Source: Aquabacterium sp. (GTDB lineage: Bacteria > Pseudomonadota > Gammaproteobacteria > Burkholderiales > Burkholderiaceae_C). From it: DNA of 53,922 bases. The stretch lies in NCBI RefSeq assembly GCF_014378415.1, contig NZ_JACMNS010000150.1, positions 1-53,922 on the forward strand, given 5' to 3'. Below the pieces are notes generated by a model. The model was not told the DNA's origin, ran no database searches, and worked only from the letters and a program-made list of their open reading frames with translations. A program made the position numbers and the translations under genes. Each line of letters starts with the position of its first letter. Positions within the stretch are counted from its first letter, which is position 1. This document shows positions 1 to 10,016 of this stretch, in pieces.

Positions 1-2
1 CC

Positions 3-656
3 TACATCGTCAACTCGATCGATGATCTGGTCTATGAGTTCGCTGGGGCCGCCAACGGCACTGCGGATGAGGTCAAGTCCAGTGTTTCTTACTCCGTTGA
101 TCAACGGTTCACACAGGGCGTCGAGAACCTCACCCTCACAGGGGCAGGCAGCATCAACGGCACGGGGAATGCTTCCAGCAATGTGCTGACGGGCAACAGT
201 GGTGCCAACACATTGGCAGGCGGAGGGGGCAACGACACCTACCGTGGCGGATTGGGCGCCGATGCATTGGTGGCCGCTTCGGGCACATCCAACGACACCT
301 ACATCTGGGGTCGAGGCGAGGGCGCGGACACCTTGAGCGATGCCGGCGGCACCGACCAACTCAGCGTGCTGGTCGGCGTCACCGCCGACCAATTGTGGCT
401 GCGCCATGTGGGCAATAACCTGGAACTGTCGGTGATCGGCACCACCGACAAGTTCACCATTAACAACTGGTACACGGCGGTAGCCAACCAGGTCGAGAGC
501 GTGAAGCTGTCGGACGGCAAGGCACTGATCGCCAGCAAGGTAGAGAATCTGGTCAATGCCATGGCCGGGTTCACGCCACCTGCGGCGGGCCAGACCACCT
601 TGCCAGCCAACTACCAAACGTCCCTCAACCCGGTGATCGCGGCCAACTGGGCATAA
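3..656 (+). CDS. RTX / haemolysin-type calcium-binding protein, C-terminal part (5' end outside window)
   Basis: Frame is open from base 3 through the 183..656 ORF. Contains VENLTLTGAG..INGTGNASSNVLTGNSGANTLAGGGGNDTYRGG nonapeptide-like repeats and a DQLWLRHVGNNLELSVIGTTDKFTINNWY haemolysin-related segment. Confidence 0.85.
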   Translation, partial: YIVNSIDDLVYEFAGAANGTADEVKSSVSYSVDQRFTQGVENLTLTGAGSINGTGNASSNVLTGNSGANTLAGGGGNDTYRGGLGADALVAASGTSNDTYIWGRGEGADTLSDAGGTDQLSVLVGVTADQLWLRHVGNNLELSVIGTTDKFTINNWYTAVANQVESVKLSDGKALIASKVENLVNAMAGFTPPAAGQTTLPANYQTSLNPVIAANWA

Positions 657-676
657 GGCCCCTCAGCGAAGCAACC

Positions 677-891
677 ATGCGCATCCTCTTCATCCACCAG
701 AACTTCCCTGGCCAGTTTCGCCGCATTGCCCAATCCTTGGCGGCGCAGCCCGGCTGGGAAGTGCTGGTAGGGTTAGGCCGCCGCACGGTGTCAGGCATGG
801 AGGGGGGGCGCTGGCACAGCAAGATGCAGCAGCCCGATACAGCTTTGCTGGCGAACAGGCCTATCGGCAATTTCTGGAACGAAAATTCTAG
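677..891 (+). pseudogene. Glycosyltransferase remnant (N-terminal MRILFIHQNFPGQFRRIAQSLAA motif, then degenerate)
   Basis: The N-terminus is typical of group-1/4 glycosyltransferases but coding sense is lost after ~35 aa. A +1 frame change at a G7 tract (802-808) would continue to ALAQQDAAARYSFAGEQAYRQFLERKF* ending at 891. Confidence 0.5.
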
Positions 892-2609
892 GCGTCCGCC
901 AAACCTTCCACCATGATCTGAACGCGCTGGCGTCCCTGGTATTCGTCCAGGCCGATGCGAAACGCCAGGTGCACTTTGTCGGGCAGCGGTTCCGTGCGCC
1001 CAAACCAGATGCCATCGCGCACCTGGCCTTGCACCCGCAGGCTCAGCTTCATGTGGCGCGTGCCGACCAGGCGCTGGCTGATCACCTCGACCGCGTCGCT
1101 GAAGACGGGTGTGTCAAAGCCCGGCCCCCACACCGTTTGCTCCAGTGCCGATGCCGTCTCAGGCGTGAACCATTGCGTTTCCAACGGGCCGTCTGTGCTG
1201 ATCTGGCGCGCCAGCAGGCTGGGGTCCAGGCCCTCGTGGGCGACCAGCATGATGGCTTGCTCGAAGGTGTCGAAATCTTCCTCCAGGATGGTGCAGCCGG
1301 CCGCCATGGCGTGGCCGCCGAACTTCTTCAGCAAACCCGGGTGGCGTTTGCTGACCAAGTCGAGCGCATCGCGCAAATGAAAGCCGGGGATCGACCGGCC
1401 CGAGCCTTTGAGCAGGCCGTCCTGGCCCAAGGCGAACACGAAGGTGGGGCGGTGCTGGCGGTCTTTCAGGCGCGAGGCGACGATGCCCACCACGCCTTCG
1501 TGAAATTCCGGATCGAAGATGGCGATGGCGGGCGGCGGTTCGTCTTCGGGCATCAGTGATTCGAGCAGCGCTTCGGCTTGCTCGCGCATGCCGGTTTCCA
1601 GCTCGCGGCGTTCGCGGTTGATGGCGTCCAGTTGCTGGGCCAGTTCTTGCGCGCGGCCCACATCATCGGTCAGCAGGCATTCGATGCCCAGGCCCATCTC
1701 GGCCAGGCGGCCCGCCGCGTTCACACGGGGCCCCAGGGCGAAACCGAAGTCCTGGCTCGAAGCTTTGACGGGATCGCGCCCCGCCGCGACAAACAGCGCC
1801 GCGATGCCCGGCTGCATGCGGCCCGAGCGGATGCGTTTGAGGCCCAGGCTGACCAGTCGGCGGTTGTTGGCGTCCAGGCGGCCCACATCGGCCACGGTGC
1901 CCAGTGCCACCAGGTCAAGCAGGCTGTCGATGCGGGGCTGGTTGGCGGCATCGAAGGCGCCGCGTTGGCGGAGTTCGGCGCGCAGGGCCAGCAGCACGTA
2001 GAACATCACGCCCACGCCCACCAACGCCTTGCTGGCAAAGGGGCAATCGGGCTGGTTGGGGTTCACGATCACGTCGGCCAGCGGCAGGCTGACCTGGCCA
2101 TCCGCGTTGACCACGGGCAAGTGGTGGTCGGTGATGACGACCTGGATGCCCAGGGCATGGGCACGGTCCACGGCTTCGTGGCTGGCCATGCCGTTGTCCA
2201 CGGTCATCAGCACCTTGGCCTGCTTGGCGTGCACCATCTCCACGATGGGTGGCGTGAGGCCATAGCCGTGCAGGGCCCGGTCGGGCACCACGAAGCTGAT
2301 CTGGCCGGGCAGGGCGCCCAGCATCTTCAAGCCGCGCAAGCCCACGGCGCAGGCGGTGGCGCCGTCGCAGTCGTAGTCGGCCACGATGCAGATGTGCTGG
2401 TTTTGCTCGATGGCATCGGCCAACAGGCGAGCGGCTTCCAGCGCGCCTTTCAGCTCGCTGGGCGGCAGCAGTTTGGCAGGGGCATCGTCCAGTTCATCGA
2501 CGTGGCGCACGCCGCGCGAGGCGAACAGGCGCGCCAGCAGCGGGTGCACGCCGGCTTGCTCAAGCGCCCAGGTGGTGCGGGCGGGGACGTCTCTGGCGGT
2601 GATTTTCAT
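888..2609 (-). CDS. recJ: Single-stranded-DNA-specific exonuclease RecJ
   Basis: 573 aa; DHH motifs (VADYDCDGATA, TDHH), GGHAMAAG DHHA1 motif. Confidence 0.95.
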   Translation of the reverse strand: MKITARDVPARTTWALEQAGVHPLLARLFASRGVRHVDELDDAPAKLLPPSELKGALEAARLLADAIEQNQHICIVADYDCDGATACAVGLRGLKMLGALPGQISFVVPDRALHGYGLTPPIVEMVHAKQAKVLMTVDNGMASHEAVDRAHALGIQVVITDHHLPVVNADGQVSLPLADVIVNPNQPDCPFASKALVGVGVMFYVLLALRAELRQRGAFDAANQPRIDSLLDLVALGTVADVGRLDANNRRLVSLGLKRIRSGRMQPGIAALFVAAGRDPVKASSQDFGFALGPRVNAAGRLAEMGLGIECLLTDDVGRAQELAQQLDAINRERRELETGMREQAEALLESLMPEDEPPPAIAIFDPEFHEGVVGIVASRLKDRQHRPTFVFALGQDGLLKGSGRSIPGFHLRDALDLVSKRHPGLLKKFGGHAMAAGCTILEEDFDTFEQAIMLVAHEGLDPSLLARQISTDGPLETQWFTPETASALEQTVWGPGFDTPVFSDAVEVISQRLVGTRHMKLSLRVQGQVRDGIWFGRTEPLPDKVHLAFRIGLDEYQGRQRVQIMVEGLADA

Positions 2610-2628
2610 GGGGCGGGATGGGGCCAGT

Positions 2629-3627
2629 TCAAAGTGTGGCGAGCAGGGCCGAAGGCAAGGTGCCGGGGCGGCCCAGCCAGCGCTGGGCGCGGCTGATCAG
2701 GCGCTGCGAGAAAGAGGGCGCAGCGGGGGCGCTCAAGGTGATGGCGCTGCGCTCGCCGCACAGCGTCAGCTCAATGGTTTGGCCGGCGTCCAGCGCGGCG
2801 CAGGCGGCTTTCAACACGGTGCCGTCCAGCGCATGCCAGGTGGCAATCCAGTCGGCCAGGTTGCTGGCGAGCAAGGGGGCGCGCAAATCGATCACCAACT
2901 CTGTGCCTTCGGGCAAGGTTGGCGTGGCTTGGCTGGGCAATTGCCCGGTGCCGCTCAGCCAGAAGGAGTTGACGGTCAATTGGCCGGCCGCCTCGCGCGG
3001 CGCGTTGAGCGGGTGCTCGTACATCAGCATCTGCACTTCGTTTTGCAGGCGCTTGATCAGGCGGGCTTGCGGGTGGTCGGGCATCCACACATCGGGGTTG
3101 CGGCCAATGACCCGGTCCAGCGAAGCGGTGGGCAGGCTGGTCAGCGAGGGGTGGGCGGCGTACCAGCGGGTCGGGTTGGCGTAGAGCAGGGTCCAGCCCT
3201 CCTCTTCGAACCAGGGGCTTAAAACCTCCAGGAAAGCGCGGGCCTCTGCGTCTGTCAGGCGCAGTTCATCGGGGTCGAGCAGGGTCAGGGTTTCGCGGCC
3301 CATCAGCCAGTGGCAGGGGCTCAGGAGGCCCCAGGCCAGGCCTTCGGTGGCGATGCCGCTGGCCTGCGCCTGCCAGGCCGCCCAGGGCAAGGTGCCGTCG
3401 GCCAGGTCGCCCCAGCCCAGGCGCGAAGCCAAAACGCGCTCGTGGGGCATGGCCCGGGCGTACTCATCGCCATCCAGGCGCTGGGAATGGGTTAACCGCC
3501 CCAGGAGTTGGTGCAGGTGAGGTAACTGCTGGGCGTCGTCCAGCCGGGGCAGGGCCTGCTGGCAAGGTTCGGACAGGCTGGCCGCGAAAGGCAGGATCAA
3601 ATGCTGAGAGGGAATCGAGGCGGGCAT
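2629..3627 (-). CDS. Conserved betaproteobacterial protein encoded next to recJ (phosphoglycerate mutase-like/COG4255-type, uncertain)
   Basis: Long ORF directly upstream of recJ; start set at MPASIPSQHL. Name is a family impression only. Confidence 0.65.
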   Translation of the reverse strand: MPASIPSQHLILPFAASLSEPCQQALPRLDDAQQLPHLHQLLGRLTHSQRLDGDEYARAMPHERVLASRLGWGDLADGTLPWAAWQAQASGIATEGLAWGLLSPCHWLMGRETLTLLDPDELRLTDAEARAFLEVLSPWFEEEGWTLLYANPTRWYAAHPSLTSLPTASLDRVIGRNPDVWMPDHPQARLIKRLQNEVQMLMYEHPLNAPREAAGQLTVNSFWLSGTGQLPSQATPTLPEGTELVIDLRAPLLASNLADWIATWHALDGTVLKAACAALDAGQTIELTLCGERSAITLSAPAAPSFSQRLISRAQRWLGRPGTLPSALLATL

Positions 3628-3661
3628 CCGGGGATTATCAAGTGAGTACACTTCGCCCACC

Positions 3662-4915
3662 ATGAACCTTCCCTATGAATGGCGAGTTGGTTGGCGCTAC
3701 ACCCGCGCCGGCCGAGGTGCCCGCCGCAATGGCTTTATCTCTTTCATCTCGGGTGTGTCCGTCCTGGGCATTGCCCTGGGCGTGGCGGCGCTCATCATCG
3801 TTTTGTCGGTGATGAACGGCTTCCAGAAGGAGGTTCGCGACCGCATGCTGTCCGTGATTGCCCACGTCGAGATCTACGACGCGCATGGCGGTCCGCTGGA
3901 CGACTGGAAGGCCTTGGCGGCCAGGGCCCGCCAGAATCCGCAGGTGATTGGTGCGGCGCCTTTCGTGCCGGCACAAGCCTTGATCGCGCGGGGCGAGAAC
4001 ATGCGCGGCACCATGGTGCGCGGCATCGTGCCCGACGAAGAGATCACGGTAACGCCTTTGGCTGCGCAGATGAAGTCCACCATGGCTTTGCTGACGCCGG
4101 GCAGTTGGGGCGTGGTGATTGGCGCCGAGTTGGCCAACGGCATGAATGTGCGCGTGGGCGATCCCATCACCTTGGTGGCCCCCAGTGGCCAGGACACGCC
4201 TGCAGGCGTGGTGCCGCGCATCAAGCAGGTCACCGTGGTGGGCACTTTCAATGCGGGCCACTATGAATACGACAACGGCCTGGTGCTGATGCACGCCGAC
4301 GATGCCGCGAAGTTGTTCCGCACGGGCGGTCTCACCGCGGTGCAGCTCAAGCTCAAGGATTCGCAAGACGCCCGCGTGGTGGCCGGCGAGTTGGCCGTGT
4401 CGCTGGGCAGTGATGTGGTCGTCAACGACTGGACGCGCACCAACCGCAACTGGTTCGATGCCGTGCAGGTTGAAAAACGCATGATGTTCATCATCCTGAC
4501 CTTGATCGTGGCCGTGGCCGCTTTCAACCTGGTTTCAACCTTGGTGATGACGGTGACCGACAAGCGCGCCGACATCGCCATCTTGCGCACCCTGGGCGCC
4601 ACGCCAGGCTCCATCATGGGGATCTTCATGGTGCAGGGCGCGCTGTCGGGCATCCTGGGCACGCTGAGCGGCCTGGGCCTGGGCCTGCTGGTGGCCTTCA
4701 ATGTGGGCGCCATCGTGCAGTTCATCGAGCATTTGTTGGGCGTGCACTTTCTGCCGGGCAGCATCTACCTGATCAGCCGCATGCCCAGCGATCCGCAAGC
4801 CGGTGACATCGTGCCGATTGCCGTGATCTCGCTGGTGCTGTCTTTCCTGGCCACGATCTACCCCAGCTGGCGCGCCAGCCGAGTCCAGCCCGCCGAGGCT
4901 TTGCGTTATGAATGA
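3662..4915 (+). CDS. lolC: Lipoprotein-releasing ABC transporter permease LolC/LolE
   Basis: [58 protein letters not shown]; followed by lolD. Confidence 0.95.
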   Translation: MNLPYEWRVGWRYTRAGRGARRNGFISFISGVSVLGIALGVAALIIVLSVMNGFQKEVRDRMLSVIAHVEIYDAHGGPLDDWKALAARARQNPQVIGAAPFVPAQALIARGENMRGTMVRGIVPDEEITVTPLAAQMKSTMALLTPGSWGVVIGAELANGMNVRVGDPITLVAPSGQDTPAGVVPRIKQVTVVGTFNAGHYEYDNGLVLMHADDAAKLFRTGGLTAVQLKLKDSQDARVVAGELAVSLGSDVVVNDWTRTNRNWFDAVQVEKRMMFIILTLIVAVAAFNLVSTLVMTVTDKRADIAILRTLGATPGSIMGIFMVQGALSGILGTLSGLGLGLLVAFNVGAIVQFIEHLLGVHFLPGSIYLISRMPSDPQAGDIVPIAVISLVLSFLATIYPSWRASRVQPAEALRYE

Positions 4916-5606
4916 GCCCATGTTGTCGTCGCCCGATTTGATCCTGCACGCGCAGGGCCTGACCAAACGCTTCACCGAAGGCCCGCTGGACGTGACGGTG
5001 CTGCAGGGCGTGGACCTGACCATCTCGCGGGGTGAGGTCCTGTCCATCGTCGGTGCATCGGGATCGGGCAAGAGCACGCTGCTGCATTTGCTGGGGGGGC
5101 TGGAGGCGCCCACCTCCGGTCGCGTGCAACTGATGGGCCGCGATTTCTCGCAGCTCAACGCGGCGCAGCAAGGCGGCTGGCGCAACCAGCACCTGGGCTT
5201 CATCTACCAGTTCCACCATTTGCTGCCTGAGTTCTCGGCCGTGGACAACGTGGCCATGCCGCTGTTGATCCGGCGCCTGTCGTTGCCTGAGGCGCGCCAG
5301 CGGGCCATGGCCATGCTGGCCCGTGTGGGCTTGTCATTGCGCGGCGAGCACCGTCCGTCTGAGTTGTCGGGCGGGGAGCGCCAACGCGTGGCCGTGGCCC
5401 GAGCCTTGGTCAGCCAACCTGCCTGCGTGCTGGCCGACGAGCCCACCGGCAACCTGGACCGGGGCACCGCCGATGGCGTCTTCGACCTGATGCTGCAGGT
5501 GGCCAAGGAGCAAGGTACTGCCTTCGTCATGGTCACGCACGATGACAGTCTGGCCCACCGATGTGACCGCTACCTGCGGCTGGTCCAGGGCCGTCTGGCG
5601 GCCTGA
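4908..5606 (+). CDS. lolD: Lipoprotein-releasing ABC transporter ATP-binding protein LolD
   Basis: Walker [25 protein letters not shown] signature, overlaps the lolC end. Confidence 0.95.
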   Translation: MNEPMLSSPDLILHAQGLTKRFTEGPLDVTVLQGVDLTISRGEVLSIVGASGSGKSTLLHLLGGLEAPTSGRVQLMGRDFSQLNAAQQGGWRNQHLGFIYQFHHLLPEFSAVDNVAMPLLIRRLSLPEARQRAMAMLARVGLSLRGEHRPSELSGGERQRVAVARALVSQPACVLADEPTGNLDRGTADGVFDLMLQVAKEQGTAFVMVTHDDSLAHRCDRYLRLVQGRLAA

Positions 5607-5750
5607 GCGCACCGATTCAACGCGCAGTTTCTTTGACAGAAGACGGCCGAAGCGACCAGCGGCAAGCGCCTCACTGGACCTGGCGCCCACCATTGTCGAG
5701 AAAGGTACCTTGAAGATGGCGCCTTCTGCGCAGACGCACTGGATTTTTGG

Positions 5751-5794
5751 GGCGTGCTTGGGTTGGAGTGCTTTGTCTGGGCAGCGCGCGCCCC
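5751..5794 (+). repeat. Solo copy of a dispersed ~38-44 bp repeat also seen at 20172-20216
   Basis: GGCGTGCTTGGGTTGGAGTGCTTTGTCTGGGCAGCGCG vs GGCGTGCTTGGGGCGCGTGCTTTGTATGGGCAGCGCG: about 32 identities with one indel. Confidence 0.7.
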
Positions 5795-5845
5795 GCGCCA
5801 CACAGAAAAACGCCAACAACCGTCGAACACTACACTAGCCCGACC

Positions 5846-6691
5846 ATGTGGATCGACACCCATTGCCACCTTGACGCCCCCGAGTTCGACGCCGACCGCC
5901 AAGCCGTGATCGAACGCGCCTCGCAAGCGGGCGTCGGGATGATCGTCGTGCCGGCCGTCATGCCCTCCACCTTCGAAGCCGCCCGCCAGGCCGCCTTGCA
6001 ATGCCATGGCACCTACGCCCTCGGCATCCACCCCTTGTTCGTCAAACAAGCAGGTGACGACGCCATCGACCAATTGCGGGCCGCCCTGCAACAGCACCAC
6101 GCCGACCCGCGCCTGGTGGCCATCGGTGAGATCGGCCTGGACCACTTTGCCCTCAGCTTGAAAGACGAAGCCAGCAACGCCTTGCAGGACCGCATCTATG
6201 CCGCGCAACTGGCGCTGGCCGTGGAGTTTGAGCTGCCCGTGATCGTGCACGTGCGCCGCAGCGCCGACGACCTGCTCAAGCACCTGCGGCGGCTGAAGCA
6301 ACAAGGCAAGGCGATACAAGGGGGCATCGCGCACGCCTTCAACGGCAGTGCCCAACAAGCGCAGGCCTTCATCGACCTGGGCTTCAAACTGGGCTTCGGC
6401 GGTGCCATGACTTTTGACCGCGCCTTGCAGATCCGGCGCCTGGCCGCTGATCTGCCCGGTGATGCCATCGTGCTGGAAACCGACGCACCCGACATCCCGC
6501 CCCACTGGCTGTACGTGCTGGAAAAAGACCGCGCCAAGGGCATCTCCAGCCGCAACGAGCCCGCCGAGTTGCCCCGCATCGCGCAGACCCTGGCCGCCTT
6601 GCGCGGCTGGTCGCTGGAGCAGGCCCGCGACCTCACCACGGCCAACGCGCTCCAGGCTTTGCCCCGCCTTCAAACCCTGATTCGCGCCTGA
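5846..6691 (+). CDS. TatD family metal-dependent hydrolase
   Basis: MWIDTHCHLDAPEFD start; GEIGLDH, HAFNGS, ETDAPDIPP motifs. Confidence 0.92.
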   Translation: MWIDTHCHLDAPEFDADRQAVIERASQAGVGMIVVPAVMPSTFEAARQAALQCHGTYALGIHPLFVKQAGDDAIDQLRAALQQHHADPRLVAIGEIGLDHFALSLKDEASNALQDRIYAAQLALAVEFELPVIVHVRRSADDLLKHLRRLKQQGKAIQGGIAHAFNGSAQQAQAFIDLGFKLGFGGAMTFDRALQIRRLAADLPGDAIVLETDAPDIPPHWLYVLEKDRAKGISSRNEPAELPRIAQTLAALRGWSLEQARDLTTANALQALPRLQTLIRA

Positions 6692-6764
6692 GCGGACAAT
6701 ACCCCTTTCCCCTGGCGACATCGCCACCCTCTTTTCCCCTTGACCGGGGACACGCACCGCCTCC

Positions 6765-8990
6765 ATGTCCGCCACCGCTCCCGATCCCCGCAGCCTGCCC
6801 ATTCCCCGCCACGCCAGCCGCGTTCCCCCGCACCTGAATGCCGAACAAATCGGCCGCATCCGCCAGGCCGCCTACAACCTGCCGCAGGTGGTCAAACCGG
6901 CCGATTTCATCCCCGAGAACACCCCGAATTTCGAGGACTACCTGGATGGCCAGGGCCTGATCCTGCTGCAAAAGGCCGTGTCTGGCGCGCGGCCCAGCCG
7001 CTGGATTGCGCCCGAGTTGATGGACCTCGCCCTGCGCCACCTGGATGCCATCGGTGGCGGCCGCGAAGTGCGCACGGTCATGCTCGACCGAGCCACGGCG
7101 CTGGAGGCGCTCGGGCTGTTCCGACGCGGCCATGATTGGGACAGGCTGATCAGCCAGACCTTGGCCGTGCCTGATCAGGGCTGGAAAGTGGTGGTGTCCT
7201 TCAAAGTGCCCATCGATGCCGAGCAGGTCTGGGACTTTTACCGAACCGGCGACAAGCCCGCGTTGATCAAAAGCCTGGGCACGCCACCAGCCTACGGGCA
7301 TGCCGATGAGCTGCTGGCCCACCTGCAAGCGCTGCTGGCCCGGGCCAAGGTGAGTAACCCGCGCCAGATGGCCTCCTTGCTGCCGCGGCTGCAGGCCGAG
7401 TGCGGTACCCCCCAGCCGTTTGATGCCCTCAAGGCCGCGTGCACCCGCGCCCTGGAGCGCTGGGAGCACCACGAAGCCGAGCTCGACACCCTGGACGACC
7501 TGAACGACCAACTGGCCTTTGATGGCTACCCCGACACCTTCCAGAAAGCGCGCCAACTGCAGCGCAAGGTCACCCTGTATGTGGGGCCGCCCAACAGCGG
7601 CAAGACCCACGCCGCCTTCGAGCGCCTGGCCAAGGCCAGCAAGGGGGCCTACCTGGCGCCGCTGCGCCTGCTGGCCCTGGAAGGCCGTGACCGGCTGCAA
7701 GGGCGCGGCGTGGCCTGCTCGCTGCTGACCGGTGAAGAAAGCGTGCCGGCCGACGGCGCCGCGGTCGTGTCCAGCACCATCGAAATGGTCGGCACCAACG
7801 AGCCCATCGAAGTCGCCGTCATCGACGAAGCGCAGATGATTTTCGATGCCTTCCGTGGCTGGGCCTGGACCCAGGCCATCGTGGCCGTGCCGGCCGACGA
7901 GGTCATCATCATCTGCTCGGCCTACGCCGTGCCCGCCATCCAGAACCTGCTGCGCCTGTGTGGCGAGGACTGCGAGGTCAAGCACTTTGAGCGCAAGCAG
8001 CACGTGCAACTGTTGCCCGCGCCCCTGTCCATCAATGCCCTGAAAAAAGGCGATGCCGTGGTGGCTTTCAGCCGCCGCGAAGTGCTGATGCTGCGCGACC
8101 AGATCGCCGCCAATGGCAAGACCGTGTCGGTGATCTACGGCGCTTTGCCGCCTGAGGTGCGCCGCCGCGAGGCCGAGCGCTTTGCTCAGGGTGAGTCGCA
8201 CGTGCTGGTGGCCACCGACGCCATCGGCATGGGTCTGAACCTGCCGATCCGGCGCGTGCTGTTCAGCACCATGGTCAAGTACGACGGCCAGACCGACCGG
8301 CCGCTCACCGTGTCCGAGGTCCACCAGATCGCGGGCCGGGCAGGGCGTTTCGGCATGCACGACGAAGGCTTCGTCGGCGTGCTCAAGGAGGCCGAACCCA
8401 CGGCATTGCGCATGCTGCGCGACTTGCTGCCCAAGCAGCCCAAAGCGCCGATTGATTTCAAAGCCCCCGTGGCGCCCAACTGGTGGCACGTCGAGACCAT
8501 CGCCACGCGCCTGAAGAAAGACCGCTTGCGCGACGTGCTCGGCATCTTCATGGAACAGCTGGAGCTGGACGACGCCCACTTTGCGGTGGCCGAACTCGAG
8601 CAGATGCTGGACCTGGCCGCACAGCTTGACGCCAGCGCTGGCAAGCTGACATTGCGCGAACGCTTCATCTACGCCCAGGCGCCGGTGGACACCCGCACCG
8701 AATCCCAGGTGCAGGAGTTCCTGAACTGGACGCATTACCACGCGCTCACGGGCGAGGCGGGCAGCCCCTGGTTCCTGGAGGACGTGGATGAGCACAGCCG
8801 CCTGGAGCGCATGGAGCAAGCCCTGCGCTCTTGCACCCTGTGGCTTTGGCTGGACCTGCGCTTTCCCAACGTCTACGGACACTTGGACCGCGTGGTAGAC
8901 CTGCGCGGCCGCCTCAACGATGGCATTGAGAGCCACCTCAAAGGCAAGAAGCCTTTGTGGCAGACGCGGGGTCGTCCGCGCCGGCCTTGA
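6765..8990 (+). CDS. SUV3-like RNA/DNA helicase
   Basis: 741 aa; YVGPPNSGKTHAAF Walker A, VIDEAQMIFD, VLVATDAIGMGLNLPIRRVLFSTMVKYDG and QIAGRAGRFG motifs characteristic of the Suv3 family. Confidence 0.82.
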   Translation: MSATAPDPRSLPIPRHASRVPPHLNAEQIGRIRQAAYNLPQVVKPADFIPENTPNFEDYLDGQGLILLQKAVSGARPSRWIAPELMDLALRHLDAIGGGREVRTVMLDRATALEALGLFRRGHDWDRLISQTLAVPDQGWKVVVSFKVPIDAEQVWDFYRTGDKPALIKSLGTPPAYGHADELLAHLQALLARAKVSNPRQMASLLPRLQAECGTPQPFDALKAACTRALERWEHHEAELDTLDDLNDQLAFDGYPDTFQKARQLQRKVTLYVGPPNSGKTHAAFERLAKASKGAYLAPLRLLALEGRDRLQGRGVACSLLTGEESVPADGAAVVSSTIEMVGTNEPIEVAVIDEAQMIFDAFRGWAWTQAIVAVPADEVIIICSAYAVPAIQNLLRLCGEDCEVKHFERKQHVQLLPAPLSINALKKGDAVVAFSRREVLMLRDQIAANGKTVSVIYGALPPEVRRREAERFAQGESHVLVATDAIGMGLNLPIRRVLFSTMVKYDGQTDRPLTVSEVHQIAGRAGRFGMHDEGFVGVLKEAEPTALRMLRDLLPKQPKAPIDFKAPVAPNWWHVETIATRLKKDRLRDVLGIFMEQLELDDAHFAVAELEQMLDLAAQLDASAGKLTLRERFIYAQAPVDTRTESQVQEFLNWTHYHALTGEAGSPWFLEDVDEHSRLERMEQALRSCTLWLWLDLRFPNVYGHLDRVVDLRGRLNDGIESHLKGKKPLWQTRGRPRRP

Positions 8991-9008
8991 TGACGAACGG
9001 TGTGAGGC

Positions 9009-9944
9009 TCAGATGCGCAACAGGGCCTGCACGCGCATTTGCTCGTCGGGCGCGAAGTTGGATTTCACGTAGCTGACGATCTCGGCCTTGCGTTGTGCAT
9101 CCGACAGGTTGGATGCCTTTTGCAGACGTTCCCACTCGCGCTGGGCGCCGCTCAGGCGCGCTTCCCACTGCGCCCACTCCTCGTCGGCCTTGGCCAGCCG
9201 ATCGGCCGCGGCCTCGCCATAGCGGGCCACGCGTTCGGCGCGCACGGCGGCCGGGTCCTTGCCAGGCGCCATCTGGGGCACGGGCTCACCCGGATCGGGT
9301 GGAGGCGGTTGGCCTGATTCCAATTGGGCGTAGTAGTCCTCGAAGTGCTTCTCGTCGTCCTTGAAGAACGCCTCGGCCCAGGGCGCACCCAGAACCTGGC
9401 GCCGCACGGAGCGCTGCTCTTCAAACACCGGCTTCCAGGTGGCACGGTCGGACTGGACGAACTTGTTGCGCCAGTCGTAGGTGCGAACCTGCCAGTACTT
9501 GTCCCAGACGGCCATGATTTCGCCGGCCAGTTGGGCACCGTTCTCGCGTTTGGCTTCGTCCTGGATCAGGCTGCGAATTTCTTCAATGGTGACTTCGCCC
9601 AGGCCCAGCACGTAGTACTCGAAACGGCTGCGCAACTCGCCACAGGGTTTGAGCTTTTGCTCGGCCACGCACCAACTGCCGGCGGCCTCGGTGCCCGCGA
9701 ACGAGCCTTCTTTGAACAAGCGACGGCGTACTTCGTCGGGGGAGCGCACTGGCGAAGCGGGCTTGGCGGCCCCCAGACCAAAGGCGCGACCGGCGTCGGC
9801 GATTTGCCAGGTGCTTTCACCTTCGGCGTGCGATGGTGACGAGTCGGATTTTGACGTCACCGCGCCCTGCTGCCACAGCAGCCAGGCCCCACCGCCCACC
9901 ACGGCTGCGGTCAAGCCTGCGACCCAAGCTTTGCGTGTTTGCAT
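9009..9944 (-). CDS. lifO: Lipase-specific foldase (lipase chaperone)
   Basis: N-terminal TM anchor, RSRFEYYVLGLGEVTIEEIR (RxxFDYxLSxxGE-type motif), immediately downstream of the lipase gene. Confidence 0.88.
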   Translation of the reverse strand: MQTRKAWVAGLTAAVVGGGAWLLWQQGAVTSKSDSSPSHAEGESTWQIADAGRAFGLGAAKPASPVRSPDEVRRRLFKEGSFAGTEAAGSWCVAEQKLKPCGELRSRFEYYVLGLGEVTIEEIRSLIQDEAKRENGAQLAGEIMAVWDKYWQVRTYDWRNKFVQSDRATWKPVFEEQRSVRRQVLGAPWAEAFFKDDEKHFEDYYAQLESGQPPPPDPGEPVPQMAPGKDPAAVRAERVARYGEAAADRLAKADEEWAQWEARLSGAQREWERLQKASNLSDAQRKAEIVSYVKSNFAPDEQMRVQALLRI

Positions 9945-9964
9945 CGGACATTCCCATTGAATTG

Positions 9965-9995
9965 AAAAAGGGCCAACTTCGCGTGAAATTGGCCC
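9965..9995 (-). terminator. Rho-independent terminator-like hairpin between lipase and foldase
   Basis: Minus strand GGGCCAATTTCACGCGAAGTTGGCCC followed by TTTTT. Confidence 0.75.
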
Positions 9996-10016
9996 CCCGG
10001 CGGTACTGAGAGGAAA

